NCBI GenBank assembly: GCA_004564215.1
Contig: CP024846.1
Location: forward strand, 1,364,001-1,428,000
Direction of reading: 5' to 3'
Source: Beijerinckiaceae bacterium
GTDB lineage: Bacteria > Pseudomonadota > Alphaproteobacteria > Rhizobiales > Beijerinckiaceae
Length of the DNA: 64,000 nucleotides
Numbering within the stretch: the first letter of the stretch is position 1; each line of letters starts with the position of its first letter. A model generated the notes under the pieces. That model saw only the letters and a list, made by a program, of their open reading frames with translations. It ran no database searches and was not told where the DNA came from. Made by a program: the position numbers and the translations under genes. Below are positions 8,458-17,675 of the stretch, piece by piece.

Positions 8458-9795
8458 TCAATTCGGAACCTTTGCGGGTTCGCTTCCGGACGTCACTTTA
8501 TTCATGGCCTTGCTGACGCCACGAAGAATATCTTCGGCGGCGATCAATTGCTTGTCGTTCTTGGGATCCGGCGGAACAAAGGCTTGCGAACCGCCCTTTT
8601 CGTCTTCTCCATTTTTCAGATGGCCCTTCAAAGACGCTTCGCCCTTGGTGTCGTCCTTGCCTTTGAGTTCATCCGGAACATCCTGCAACACCGTGATATC
8701 CGGATCGATCCCCTTGGCTTGGATCGAGCGGCCGGCCGGCGTGTAATAGCGCGCGGTGGTCAGCCGCACGGCCCCATTATTCTGGCCGAGCGGGATGATC
8801 GTTTGAACCGATCCCTTGCCGAATGACCGCGTGCCGAGGATGGTCGCGCGCTTGTGATCCTGCAGCGCACCGGCAACGATTTCCGAAGCCGATGCCGAGC
8901 CGCCATTGATCAGGACGACGACCGGCTTGCCTTTGGAGAGATCGCCCGGACGCGCATTGTAGCGCATCGTTTCATCGGCATTGCGCCCCCGGGTCGAAAC
9001 GATTTCGCCGCGATCGATGAAACAGTTGACGACGGCAATCGACTGGTCGAGCAACCCGCCGGGATTATTGCGGAGGTCAAGGATATAGCCTTTGAATTTG
9101 GCGCCGGGGATTTCGCTTTGGAATTTTTGAATCGCCGCGCGAACGCCCTCAAAAGTCTGCTCGTTGAATTGGGTGATCCGAATATAGCCGATATCGTCGC
9201 CTTCCATGTGCTCGCGAACCGACTTGATCTGGATCACGGCGCGGGTCAGCTTGATATCTTGCGGATCCTTGTTGGGGCCGCGCAGGATTTTGAGAGTGAC
9301 CGCCGTATCGGGCGCGCCACGCATCTTGTCGACGGCCTGATTGAGGCTCAAGCCTTGCACGTTTTCGTCATCGATGGCGGTGATGATGTCGCCCGACAGA
9401 ATTCCGGCGCGCGAGGCCGGGGTGTCGTCGATCGGCGTGACGACCTTGATGAGACCATCCTCTTGCGTCACTTCGATTCCAAGACCGCCGAATTCGCCGC
9501 GGGTCTGAACCTGCATGTCGCGGAAACTCTTGGCATCCATATAGCTTGAATGCGGATCGAGCGAGCCCAGCATGCCGTTGATCGCGGCCTCCACGAGCTT
9601 TTGATCGTCCGGCTTTTCAACGTAATCGGACCGGATCTTCTCGAACACATCGCCGAAGAGATTAAGGTTTCGATAGGTATCCGAGGCTGCGGCGTTCGCC
9701 GTTCCTTCCGGGAGGATTTGTGTTTGCGTGGCAATCAATACGAGCCATGCACCAAGCACGGCACCAAACAGTATCGGTAAGACTTTGCGCATCAT
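8458..9795 (-). CDS. ctpA: S41-family C-terminal processing peptidase CtpA
   Basis: Periplasmic serine protease of about 445 residues. An N-terminal membrane/signal segment (KVLPILFGAVLGAWLVLIATQ) is followed by the S41 N-domain (LDPHSSYMDAKSFRDM), a PDZ domain (FGGLGIEVTQEDGLIKVV) and the catalytic core. The Ser-Lys dyad is in GGSASASEIVAGALQDH and TRSFGKGSVQT. The ATG at 9795 overlaps the stop of the EnvC-like gene as ATGA, implying translational coupling. The acidic tail (KGKDDTKGEASLKG) is poorly conserved. Such proteases process cell-wall enzymes or tail-defective proteins. Confidence 0.95.
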   Translation of the reverse strand: MMRKVLPILFGAVLGAWLVLIATQTQILPEGTANAAASDTYRNLNLFGDVFEKIRSDYVEKPDDQKLVEAAINGMLGSLDPHSSYMDAKSFRDMQVQTRGEFGGLGIEVTQEDGLIKVVTPIDDTPASRAGILSGDIITAIDDENVQGLSLNQAVDKMRGAPDTAVTLKILRGPNKDPQDIKLTRAVIQIKSVREHMEGDDIGYIRITQFNEQTFEGVRAAIQKFQSEIPGAKFKGYILDLRNNPGGLLDQSIAVVNCFIDRGEIVSTRGRNADETMRYNARPGDLSKGKPVVVLINGGSASASEIVAGALQDHKRATILGTRSFGKGSVQTIIPLGQNNGAVRLTTARYYTPAGRSIQAKGIDPDITVLQDVPDELKGKDDTKGEASLKGHLKNGEDEKGGSQAFVPPDPKNDKQLIAAEDILRGVSKAMNKVTSGSEPAKVPN

Positions 9796-11180
9796 CCGCG
9801 AACCTTTTGCAATTCCGGCTTCGCCCACCATGGGCCCGGATCGATCGCCACCCCGTCTTTGCGAAATTCAACGTAGAGAATGGGCTGCACCGCGCCAATG
9901 GCGATGGCGGCAGCCGTCTTGACGGACCCGTCGCCCATCACAGCTATGGGCTCTCCCGCCAGAATGAATTGCCCTACGTTTACGTTGATCTTGTCCATCC
10001 CGGCAAGAATTATATAATAGCCCTGGCCAGCATTGATTATCAAGAGTTGGCCATAGGTGCGGTAGGGGCCAGCAAAGGCAACCCAACCGTCACAGGGCGC
10101 CGCCACGATAGCCTCGACCCTGGTTGCTATTAGCATCCCTTTTTCGGTTCCGCCAAACCCGTCCTGGCTACCAAAGCCACGCTGAAGTGAACCATTTACC
10201 GGAACAGGCAAAAGCCCCTTTGTCTCGATAAATGCGGTCGCTGGCGCAAGCCTTGCCGGGTCCTTGAAGGGGGCCAACGCGGCCTTTACAGCACCGCCCG
10301 GCGGCGCCGCTTCTGCCGCACGCCGATGCATTTCATCGGCCTTGCGGGCGGCCTCCGCACCGCGCGCTGCCGCCGCGACTTCGGTTTCCATCCGCGTGAT
10401 CAAATCTTTAAGATTCGCAGCCTGCTTGGCAAGGTCGCTTGCACGCTCACGCTCGGCGCCAAGCGCTTGTTCCGCGGCAGACAACGCAGATTGCCGAGCC
10501 TCGACGAGAGCGGCAAGACGTTCGCGTTCTGAGCGAAGCTTGGCTACACCCTTCGACAAGGTTTCCCGTTCATCGGCAATCGATTGACGCAATTGCAGCA
10601 GGTCCGAAAGGTCGGCTGCAAGCGCTTCGGTTTCGCTGCGCATTTGCGGGAGCACCGCCCCCAGCAGCATAGAGGTTCTGATCGCCTGCAGCATATCTTC
10701 CGGCGCGACCAGCAAAGCTGGCGGCGGCTTACGCCCCATCCGCTGCAACGAGGCGAAAACTTCTGCGATGACGGAACGGCGGCCTGCTAGAGACCGCCTG
10801 ATCGCATCCTCAGATCCCGTAAGCGCATCGAGCCGAGCCTCGGTCTCGCCGATCTTGCGTTCGCTCGCGTTGACGTTTTGCGTGGCATCCAAAAGCGCGG
10901 CAGTGAGTTTTGCGCGATCGGCGCGGATGGACGCTATTTCCGCTTCGATCTGCCGGCGCTGTCCTTGCGACGCCTCAAGCGTGTCTTCCATGCCGCGCAA
11001 TTCAAGCCGGCGACCGTTCAGCTCAGCGCCCTTGCGGTCGAGTTCTTCTTGCGTGGGCGGCTGCGCACTTTGGCCCGCAAGACAGGCAAACGCAAACGGC
11101 GCAAGAAGCAACTCCAGCGCAATCAGACGGCCAGCCGTTCTCTTTGAAGCAATCCTGCTCTGCTGCGCCCTGCTCGTCAC
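9792..11180 (-). CDS. EnvC-like murein hydrolase activator (degenerate LytM/M23)
   Basis: A 462-residue exported protein. A signal peptide (LIALELLLAPFAFACLA) precedes a long coiled coil (about residues 45-270, rich in Arg/Glu/Ala) and a C-terminal M23/LytM domain (MLIATRVEAIVAAPCDGWVAFAG and later). The zinc ligands of active LytM peptidases are missing: there is no HxxxD, and the usual HxH reads YYIIL. This fits the EnvC class, which activates amidases rather than cutting peptidoglycan. The start is GTG with AAGGAA about 6 nt upstream. It is coupled to ctpA. Confidence 0.88.
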   Translation of the reverse strand: MTSRAQQSRIASKRTAGRLIALELLLAPFAFACLAGQSAQPPTQEELDRKGAELNGRRLELRGMEDTLEASQGQRRQIEAEIASIRADRAKLTAALLDATQNVNASERKIGETEARLDALTGSEDAIRRSLAGRRSVIAEVFASLQRMGRKPPPALLVAPEDMLQAIRTSMLLGAVLPQMRSETEALAADLSDLLQLRQSIADERETLSKGVAKLRSERERLAALVEARQSALSAAEQALGAERERASDLAKQAANLKDLITRMETEVAAAARGAEAARKADEMHRRAAEAAPPGGAVKAALAPFKDPARLAPATAFIETKGLLPVPVNGSLQRGFGSQDGFGGTEKGMLIATRVEAIVAAPCDGWVAFAGPYRTYGQLLIINAGQGYYIILAGMDKINVNVGQFILAGEPIAVMGDGSVKTAAAIAIGAVQPILYVEFRKDGVAIDPGPWWAKPELQKVRG

Positions 11181-11234
11181 GAAATTCCTTCGGCTACGGC
11201 CGGGTGAATCGGCCGCAGGTATTAAATCGCTGCT

Positions 11235-11285
11235 CCTCTTGCACCAGAGGAAAGTGGCGCCCTCGCGGCAAGACGGTGCAAGAGG
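11235..11285. repeat. 11-bp inverted repeat between rlmH and the EnvC gene
   Basis: cctcttgcacc (11235-11245) pairs perfectly with ggtgcaagagg (11275-11285) across a 29-nt GC-rich loop. It starts just downstream of the rlmH stop. It could be a terminator without a T-run, an RNA processing site or a regulator site. Confidence 0.45.
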
Positions 11286-11289
11286 GCAA

Positions 11290-11772
11290 TTAATCGCGAT
11301 GATAGGGGTGGCCGGTCAAAATCGTCACGGCACGGTAAATCTGCTCCGCGGCCATCGCCCGCACAAATTGATGCGGCCAGGTCATAGTCCCGAAGGAAAG
11401 CGTGAGCGCAGCCGTTTTTAAAAACGCCGGGTCCAACCCATCCGGGCCACCGATGACGAAAACCAGATGGGGGATGCCTTGGTCACGCACGCCGGCAAGC
11501 TGCGCCGCAAAATTCCGGCTGGTCATCTGCTTGCCGGTTTCATCGAGGGCCATGATCGAGGCCCGCGACGGAACGAGGCCGCGAAGTATTTTGGCCTCTT
11601 CCGCTTTCCGGTCCTCGGGACGTGCGGCCCGACTCTCTTCGATCTCGCGCAGTTCGATGCCGGTAAAACCGATCCCGCGGCCGGCCGCCGCCGTTCGCTC
11701 GATGTAGCGCGCGGCCAGCTCCCGCTCGGGCCCGGCTTTGGTCCGGCCGACGCACAAAAGTAGAAGACGCAC
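11290..11772 (-). CDS. rlmH: 23S rRNA pseudouridine-1915 N3-methyltransferase RlmH
   Basis: SPOUT-fold methyltransferase acting on helix 69 of assembled 70S ribosomes. The protein is 160 residues, the normal length. It shows MRLLLLCVGRTKAGPERELA at the start, the central ALDETGKQMTSRNFA, the SAM-binding FVIGGPDGLD, and the C-terminal LSFGTMTWPHQFVRAMAAEQIYRA and HPYHRD. It sits downstream of rsfS on the same strand, a widely conserved pairing. Confidence 0.97.
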   Translation of the reverse strand: MRLLLLCVGRTKAGPERELAARYIERTAAAGRGIGFTGIELREIEESRAARPEDRKAEEAKILRGLVPSRASIMALDETGKQMTSRNFAAQLAGVRDQGIPHLVFVIGGPDGLDPAFLKTAALTLSFGTMTWPHQFVRAMAAEQIYRAVTILTGHPYHRD

Positions 11773-11783
11773 GCTCGAGAACG

Positions 11784-12272
11784 CTAGACCGCGCGACGCT
11801 CGCCCGGCCGGTCGACGCTCCAGATTTTCTCGAGGTTGTAGAACTGCCTTACCTCGGGCCGGAAGATGTGGATGATAATGTCGGCCGCATCAACCAGCAC
11901 CCAATCGCAAGTCCGCAAACCTTCGACGCGCGGTGTTTTGTGCCGCGTGTTCTTGAACGCATTGATGACGCGGTCGGCAATCGCCCCGACGTGAACGTTG
12001 GAGCGGCCGGTCGCGATGATCATGACGTCGGCGAGAGTGGTTTTGCCGTGCAGGTCGATGGAGACGATATCCTCGGCTTTGGAATCATCGAGACTCGTCA
12101 AGACAGTCCGCACGAGTGTACCGGCATCGGGTTCAAATGAACCATTCGCCGGATGGAGCGGCTGGGGCGCCGCTGCCGCAAAGTTCGTGGGTAGCAGTGT
12201 GTCGATCCTCCTGGGGCCCGGCAAATCCTCCGGACACCCCCCTAAGATGGCCCAGAATCGGGCAAATTTCAA
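11784..12272 (-). CDS. rsfS: Ribosomal silencing factor RsfS
   Basis: Binds L14 and blocks subunit joining in starvation. The conserved core starts at VLTSLDDSKAEDIVSIDLHGKT and includes ADVMIIATGRSNVHVGAIADRV and CDWVLVDAADIIIHIFRPEVRQFYNLEKIW. The start is uncertain: the first start is a TTG at 12272 without an obvious ribosome site, and a GTG at about 12113 would still give a 109-residue core protein. nadD, the usual upstream neighbour, is absent; an Hsp70-like gene lies upstream. Confidence 0.9.
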   Translation of the reverse strand: MKFARFWAILGGCPEDLPGPRRIDTLLPTNFAAAAPQPLHPANGSFEPDAGTLVRTVLTSLDDSKAEDIVSIDLHGKTTLADVMIIATGRSNVHVGAIADRVINAFKNTRHKTPRVEGLRTCDWVLVDAADIIIHIFRPEVRQFYNLEKIWSVDRPGERRAV

Positions 12273-12323
12273 TCGCGGGTTTGACGAAAGGAAGGTTTGC
12301 GAAAAATTTTGGCCAGGATCGGC

Positions 12324-13649
12324 TTAAGCTCGCTCGCCGTTTGCCGAGTGCAGCGACGTCGAACCGCGCCCTCCCGCCCGATCCGCCGCGATCAGCGCCA
12401 AGCCCGAAGCTACCGATTGAAAGGCGTCACCCATGTGAATTTTTGCCGCGCCGAACCGCTCTAGAAAAAGCGCCCGGACCGATGGGACGAACGATGTCCC
12501 TCCGGTGATGAACACAGCGTCGATGTCGGCAAAACCGAACCCGGCCTTGGCAATCGCGGTATCCATCGCCTGAGCTATCATTTTGAGATCGTCTCCGATC
12601 CAGGCCTCGAAATCCGTCCGACGAACGACAGCGTCGATTTCGATCCCTGCCCGGGCGAAGGTGAAATGCGCCTCGGGCTTGATCGATAATTCGGCCTTGA
12701 GGACGCCGATGGCGCGATAGAGCTCAAAGCCGAGGTCATGCTCGATCAGGATCAGCAAGTCTTCCAACATGCCGGGCGCCTCGGCGCTCAGAACAAGTTT
12801 TCGCAATTCGGCCAATGTCTGCGCCGATTTCAGCCAGGACAGCTGGTGCCATTGCGCAAAGGCTGCGTGGAAATAGGCGGGGATCGGCAAAAGCTTGTCG
12901 AACGAGCGGAAGAGCGTGCCCTTGCCGAGCTTCGGCGAGACGACATGGTCGATAAGGCGAAAATCGAAGGTGTCGCCGGCAATGCCGACACCGCCGTGGG
13001 CGAGCGCTCGGGCATCGAGGATCGAGCCCGCACGCTTAAACCGTAAAACCGAAAAATCGCTGGTGCCGCCGCCGAAATCGGCAACCAAAACGATTTCTTC
13101 GCCCTGGAGCTTTCGCGCATACCAATAGGCAGCGCCCAGCGGCTCGAACGCGAATTCTATTTGCTCCTTCCCGACCAAAGCATAGGCGCTTTGGAGACGA
13201 GTGAGAGCCAAATCCTCGTCCGGCCGCTCGCCCGCGAAAACGACCGGGCGCCCCGCCGCAATGGCGAGGGGCGCGGACCCGCGCAGCGCCGCCTGATCGA
13301 ACAAATCGCCGAGGAAGGCCGCGACGAGCTGTTCGATCGTGAACCGCTTGCCGAAGAGCCTCGTTTCCGAAAAAAGCGCACTGGCAAGATGGGTCTTGAT
13401 CGACTGAATGAATCTTTGCTCACCCTCTTGCGCAACCGCGCGGGCGATGGCCTCAGGTCCGGACACATGGGCAATCTTGTGCCGGCCTTCGCGCCAGAAC
13501 ATCAGGGCGGTACGAAAAGTATCGGTCAAACCAAATGCGGAGGGCCAGGTCAGGCTCTCGACATGGCCGCCGGCATAGGCAAGTGCAACCACGCTATTGG
13601 TAGTGCCAAAGTCCACGCCAAGGCCAATCGGCGGACCGTTGCCGGACAT
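12324..13649 (-). CDS. Hsp70-family ATPase (YegD-like)
   Basis: Actin/Hsp70-fold ATPase of about 441 residues. Phosphate-1 loop GLGVDFGTTNS, phosphate-2 VLVADFGGGTSDFSVL and the adenosine-binding AVFITGGTSFVPSVRALF are present. The protein ends after the nucleotide-binding domain and lacks the DnaK substrate-binding domain, as in YegD. The client or role is unknown. The ATG at 13649 is preceded by a GGGGA site. It lies downstream of rpsA, with a strong terminator between them. Confidence 0.88.
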   Translation of the reverse strand: MSGNGPPIGLGVDFGTTNSVVALAYAGGHVESLTWPSAFGLTDTFRTALMFWREGRHKIAHVSGPEAIARAVAQEGEQRFIQSIKTHLASALFSETRLFGKRFTIEQLVAAFLGDLFDQAALRGSAPLAIAAGRPVVFAGERPDEDLALTRLQSAYALVGKEQIEFAFEPLGAAYWYARKLQGEEIVLVADFGGGTSDFSVLRFKRAGSILDARALAHGGVGIAGDTFDFRLIDHVVSPKLGKGTLFRSFDKLLPIPAYFHAAFAQWHQLSWLKSAQTLAELRKLVLSAEAPGMLEDLLILIEHDLGFELYRAIGVLKAELSIKPEAHFTFARAGIEIDAVVRRTDFEAWIGDDLKMIAQAMDTAIAKAGFGFADIDAVFITGGTSFVPSVRALFLERFGAAKIHMGDAFQSVASGLALIAADRAGGRGSTSLHSANGERA

Positions 13650-13678
13650 CGTCAAATCCCCGTGCGCGCAAAACAAAA

Positions 13679-13702
13679 CCCGCGCGGAGATTTCCGCGCG
13701 GG
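13679..13702 (-). terminator. Intrinsic terminator downstream of rpsA
   Basis: A 10-bp GC-rich stem (cccgcgcgga with tccgcgcggg) and 4-nt loop. On the minus strand the stem is followed by a T-rich stretch (complement of aaaacaaaa at 13670-13678), so it fits a terminator for the leftward rpsA transcript. Confidence 0.85.
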
Positions 13703-13738
13703 TGTTAAGTACCGGCAGCCGCTCAGGCGGCTAAAGGC

Positions 13739-15514
13739 TTATTCGTCGGCCTGGTCCTTGCCGCCCTTTTTGGGCGCTTCCTCGCGTGCCTTCAGCGCGG
13801 CACCGAGAATATCGCCCAGCGAGGCGCCGGAATCGGCGGAGCCATATTGGGCGATCGCCTCCTTCTCTTCGGCAACTTCCAGCGCCTTGATCGAGACGGA
13901 AACCTTTCTTGCGCGACGATCGAATATGGTGACCCGCGCATCGACCTTCTCGCCGACCGCAAACCGTTCCGTTCTCTGATCGGCGCGATCCCTGGCGAGT
14001 TCGCTCCGCTTGATGAAGGCCGTGAAATCGGTTCCGGCGATCTTGACCTCAAGGCCGCCTTCCTTCACTTCGAGGATCTCGCAGGTGACGACCGCGCCCT
14101 TCTTGAGTTCGGCCGCGGCATCCTCACCAGGCTTGGCACCGGCCGCATCGGGCGTCTTCGCCGCGAAGGGATCGGGGGTCAGCTGCTTGATGCCGAGCGA
14201 AATGCGCTCCTTTTCGATATCGACATCAAGGACCTTGGCCTTGACGATATCGCCCTTTTTATATTCCTCGATGACCTGTTCGCCGGGCTTGTTCCAATCC
14301 AGATCGGAGAGGTGGACCATGCCGTCGACGTCGCCATCGAGACCGACGAAGAGACCGAATTCCGTCTTGTTCTTGACCTCGCCCTCAACTTCCGAGCCGA
14401 CCGGATATTTGGACGCAAAAGCCTCCCAGGGATTGGTCAGCGTCTGCTTCAGTCCAAGCGAAATCCGGCGCTTCACCGGATCGACTTCAAGCACCTGAAC
14501 ATCGACTTCCTGGCTCGTCGCGACGATCTTGCCCGGATGCACGTTCTTCTTGGTCCAGGACATTTCCGAGACGTGGATCAGCCCTTCAATGCCAGGTTCG
14601 AGTTCGACGAACGCGCCGTAATCGGTGATGTTGGTCACCCTGCCCTGGAACCGCGCGTTGATCGGGTATTTGGCCTCGATGCCCTGCCACGGATCCTCGA
14701 GCAATTGCTTCATGCCGAGCGAAATGCGGTGGGTTTCGTGGTTGATCTTGATGATCTTGACCCGCACCGTCTGGCCGATGGTCAGAACTTCGGTCGGATG
14801 ATTGACGCGGCGCCAAGCGATGTCGGTCACATGCAAGAGCCCGTCAATGCCGCCAAGATCGACGAAGGCGCCGTAATCGGTGATATTCTTCACCATGCCG
14901 TCGATCACCTGACCCTCTTCGAGGTTGGCGACGATTTCATGGCGCTGTTCGGCGCGGGATTCTTCAAGAACGGTGCGGCGCGAGACAACAATATTGCCGC
15001 GGCGGCGATCCATTTTCAGAATTTGGAAGGGTTGCGGCCCCTGCATCAGCGGCGTCACATCGCGGATCGGGCGAATATCGACCTGGCTCCGCGGCAAAAA
15101 TGCCACCGCGCCGTCGAGATCGACGGTGAAGCCGCCCTTAACCTGGTTGAAGATAATGCCTTCAACCTTTTCTTGTTTCTCAAAAGCCTTTTCGAGCTTG
15201 ACCCAGCTTTCTTCGCGGCGTGCCTTGTCGCGGGAAATGACCGCTTCGCCGAGCGCGTTCTCGATCCGCTCGAGATAAACTTCAACTTCGTCGCCGACCT
15301 TGAGCATGCCCTCTCGCCCAGGTCCTTGAAATTCCTTCAACGCCACGCGGCCCTCGGTCTTCAAACCGAGGTCGACAACGGCGATGTCCTTTTCGATCGC
15401 AACGACGCGCCCTTTGATAACGGACCCCTCGAAAGCCTCGTTGCTGCCGTAGCTTTCGTCGAGAAGTGCCGCGAAATCCTCGCGCGATGGCGCGTAGGTA
15501 GTGGTAGATGCCAT
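13739..15514 (-). CDS. rpsA: 30S ribosomal protein S1
   Basis: S1 recruits mRNA to the ribosome. The protein is 591 residues with six S1 (OB-fold) repeats, visible from recurring motifs such as [20 protein letters not shown]-like segments, [20 protein letters not shown] and [10 protein letters not shown]. The start chosen is ATG 15514 ([20 protein letters not shown]), the conserved alphaproteobacterial N-terminus; an open frame extends further upstream but is not conserved. cmk, which normally precedes rpsA, is 29 kb away here. A long imperfect palindrome lies in the upstream region. Confidence 0.96.
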   Translation of the reverse strand: [591 protein letters not shown]

Positions 15515-15839
15515 TTGCTCTCCTGGGTGCCCGTAGTCGGGCGGCGCCGGGGTTCGGGTTGATTGCACTTCTAATCCGCCAGCGTTCGTCGCGTTGCGAC
15601 CAAACCACCGCATAGAGCGGGCCGGCGCTGGGACGGCGGAAAGAAGCAGGGTTAAGGAGGGGTATGTAGCAAGCGACAGGCTTGGCGGCAAGGGGCGGAG
15701 AGAGCGGAAGTGAGTCGTTTCGCGGTCCCCCCGGTCATGGCCTGATCCAGACCTGATCCCGAAACGACCCACTTCGGCTTGTCGCCCACTCATATTGGCC
15801 CGCGCCGGTGGCGCTGGGCTCATTACCAAGGGCGAAATT
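15515..15839. other. Upstream/leader region of rpsA with a long imperfect palindrome
   Basis: No gene is seen in these 325 bp. Arms of 20 nt at 15703-15722 and 15760-15779 are complementary with two mismatches (core gtcgtttcg/cgaaacgac). It could be an operator, a leader RNA structure, or the terminator of rlpA; there is no T-run. The gap also carries the promoter of rpsA, which I cannot place exactly. Confidence 0.5.
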
Positions 15840-16223
15840 TTAAAGATTGATCGAAGATGCCCGGTTAAGGCGAACAATCTTTAGGGTTGCAGTTCCCCGC
15901 TCAATCATCCCGATCGCGGCCGCTGCTCCCCTCGCAAGGTCGAGATCCCGGCCCCGAATAAAGGGCCCCCGATCATTAATGCGCACGATCACCGACTGCC
16001 CCGTCGTGGGATTGGTCACATGGAGCAGCGTTCCGAATGGCAGGGTTCTGCTCGCAGCAGTAAATCCATGTTGATTGAAGCGCTCCCCGGATGCCGTAAG
16101 GCGACCCGACGAATAGAATGAGGCCTTCAGATAATAGCCCTCATATGATCTAGCGTGAGAAGCTGTAGAGAACAATGACATCAACGAGAATATGACAGTT
16201 ACTACACCTGATAATCTCAACAT
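15840..16223 (-). CDS. rlpA: RlpA-like double-psi beta-barrel protein
   Basis: A 127-residue exported protein. A signal peptide (VVTVIFSLMSLFSTASHA) precedes a lone RlpA DPBB domain: YYLKASFYSSGRLTASGERF, FTAASRTLPFGTLLHVTNP, VIVRINDRGPF and RDLDLARGAAAAIGM. The Asp in NDRGP matches the catalytic residue of RlpA lytic transglycosylases. There is no lipobox cysteine and no SPOR domain, so it is a short soluble version. A clear AGGGTAGG site precedes the ATG. Transcribed toward rpsA. Confidence 0.88.
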   Translation of the reverse strand: MLRLSGVVTVIFSLMSLFSTASHARSYEGYYLKASFYSSGRLTASGERFNQHGFTAASRTLPFGTLLHVTNPTTGQSVIVRINDRGPFIRGRDLDLARGAAAAIGMIERGTATLKIVRLNRASSINL

Positions 16224-16582
16224 ACCTACCCTTTTTGTTAACGATGCGGGGCAGATATATTTAGATTGTGACCAAAAAGAGATGCCTTAGGTTTTCTCCA
16301 GGTTAGGTGAGCATAGATACCTTTTGTTGCTGGAAGTTGATCGAGATAAATTGGAGAAACTCCGCTTTATAGCCTACATAATACAGCCTAGCTGGCTATA
16401 GAAACTCAAAAGATTTCGGTCTGTTAGCTCAAGCCGTAGCTTGGTTACTACAAAACTGTTGCGCTTTTGGCTCTGCTCCAGCTGGGCAAAATGAAAAAGC
16501 CGGCGTCTCGCGCCGAGGGGACGGCACGCTTAAGTCTGATCGACTGATAATTTTTGCCGGAAGCGCGGCGCGGAAACGTCGA
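16224..16582. other. AT-rich intergenic region without a recognisable gene
   Basis: About 359 bp between rlpA and the rhodanese gene, clearly richer in A/T than the flanks in its left two thirds. No conserved frame is seen. It probably carries the rlpA promoter. Confidence 0.5.
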
Positions 16583-16915
16583 TTAGCGCTCGATCTTTTC
16601 GCCGGCCTGCGCCCATTCCTGGAAACCGCCGGGATAATGGGCGCGGACGTCGTCGCGGCCCGCCTGTTGGGCCAGAGCCAGCGCGGTGAGAGAACGCTTG
16701 CCAGAGCGGCAGGAGAGGACGACCCGCTTGCCGGGGGCCTCCGCGGGCAGGGCTTTGGGATCGAACCGCTGGAGGGGATTGAGCACGGAGCCTGGAATGC
16801 GCCCGGCGGCGAATTCATTGGGCTCGCGCACATCGACGAGAAGGATCGAGCCATCGGCCAATCCTTTTTTCAATTCGTCGAGGGGAACGTTTTCAACTAT
16901 CGCCTTGGCCGTCAT
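16583..16915 (-). CDS. Rhodanese-domain protein
   Basis: A single-domain rhodanese of 110 residues. VDVREPNEFAAGRIPGSVLNP is the CH2A-type motif, and the active-site loop is CRSGKRS with the catalytic Cys near residue 73. YPGGFQEWAQAGEKIER closes the domain. It could carry persulfide sulfur or detoxify cyanide. The ATG at 16915 has GAGGAG about 7 nt upstream. It lies downstream of mobA, 31 bp apart, and could be co-transcribed with it. Confidence 0.92.
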   Translation of the reverse strand: MTAKAIVENVPLDELKKGLADGSILLVDVREPNEFAAGRIPGSVLNPLQRFDPKALPAEAPGKRVVLSCRSGKRSLTALALAQQAGRDDVRAHYPGGFQEWAQAGEKIER

Positions 16916-16946
16916 GTGCAAGCTCCTCAATCACGCTGTCCACGCC

Positions 16947-17585
16947 CTACGCCGATGTAATAGTTTTGTCACGCGCGAAGAGAAGTGCCTCGGCCTTTGC
17001 AAGATCGGCGGGAGCGTTGACATTGAAAAAGGGATCGTAGGGCTCGCTCGGCCAGTCCACACGGGCGCAGCGGTAGTCTCGCATGAACCGCTCGATCTTG
17101 CGCTGATCCTCGCCGACGAGGGCCGAACGCAGATCCTTCCGGATCGCGACCGGCCAGAGAGCCACGACGGGATGTGTCCGCCCCCCTGAAGCCGCGCAGG
17201 CGATTTCCGCGCTTTCGGCTTCCCGCGCGAGCGTGAGGCGGGCAACGAGATCGTCCGGCAAAAAAGGCGTGTCGGAGGGAACACTGATCATATAGGCCGC
17301 GGAGGGATGGTTTTCGGCGATCCAATCCAATCCCGCGAGAAGACCGGCCAGCGGCCCTTTGAAGTCCGGCACATCGTCGGCAACAATTGGCAAGGAGAAG
17401 CTTTGGAATCTGGTCACATCGCCATTGACGCTCAAGACCAGGCCGGAGCATTGCGGCTGGATCGCCGCGATGACGCGCGCGATCAGTGAATAGCCGCCAA
17501 TGGTTTGCAGGCCCTTGTCGCCACCGCCCATCCGCCGCGAAAGGCCGCCGGCGAGAACGATGCCGTAACATCTCTCAGTGGCCAT
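16947..17585 (-). CDS. mobA: Molybdenum cofactor guanylyltransferase MobA
   Basis: Transfers GMP to molybdopterin to form the guanine dinucleotide cofactor. The nucleotide-binding signature GIVLAGGLSRRMGGGDKG lies at residues 8-25; VADDVPDFKGPLAGLLAGLDW and VPSDTPFLP (metal-binding Asp) follow. Length is 212 residues, normal for MobA. It is the only molybdenum cofactor gene in the window; the XDH-type enzyme at 54-57 kb would more usually need the cytosine form made by MocA, so the link is loose. Confidence 0.93.
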   Translation of the reverse strand: MATERCYGIVLAGGLSRRMGGGDKGLQTIGGYSLIARVIAAIQPQCSGLVLSVNGDVTRFQSFSLPIVADDVPDFKGPLAGLLAGLDWIAENHPSAAYMISVPSDTPFLPDDLVARLTLAREAESAEIACAASGGRTHPVVALWPVAIRKDLRSALVGEDQRKIERFMRDYRCARVDWPSEPYDPFFNVNAPADLAKAEALLFARDKTITSA

Positions 17586-17675
17586 TGAGACCGCGCCTCG
17601 TTCGCTTCCCCGGTGCAGACGAAAGGTCGTCGCGCAAGCTCTTGTGAATATGTATCCAATTAAGAATAAAGTTCA

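Noticed and set aside
13847..15562. 571-residue open frame opposite rpsA
   Set aside because: Composition reflects the S1 repeats on the other strand; no recognisable protein family.
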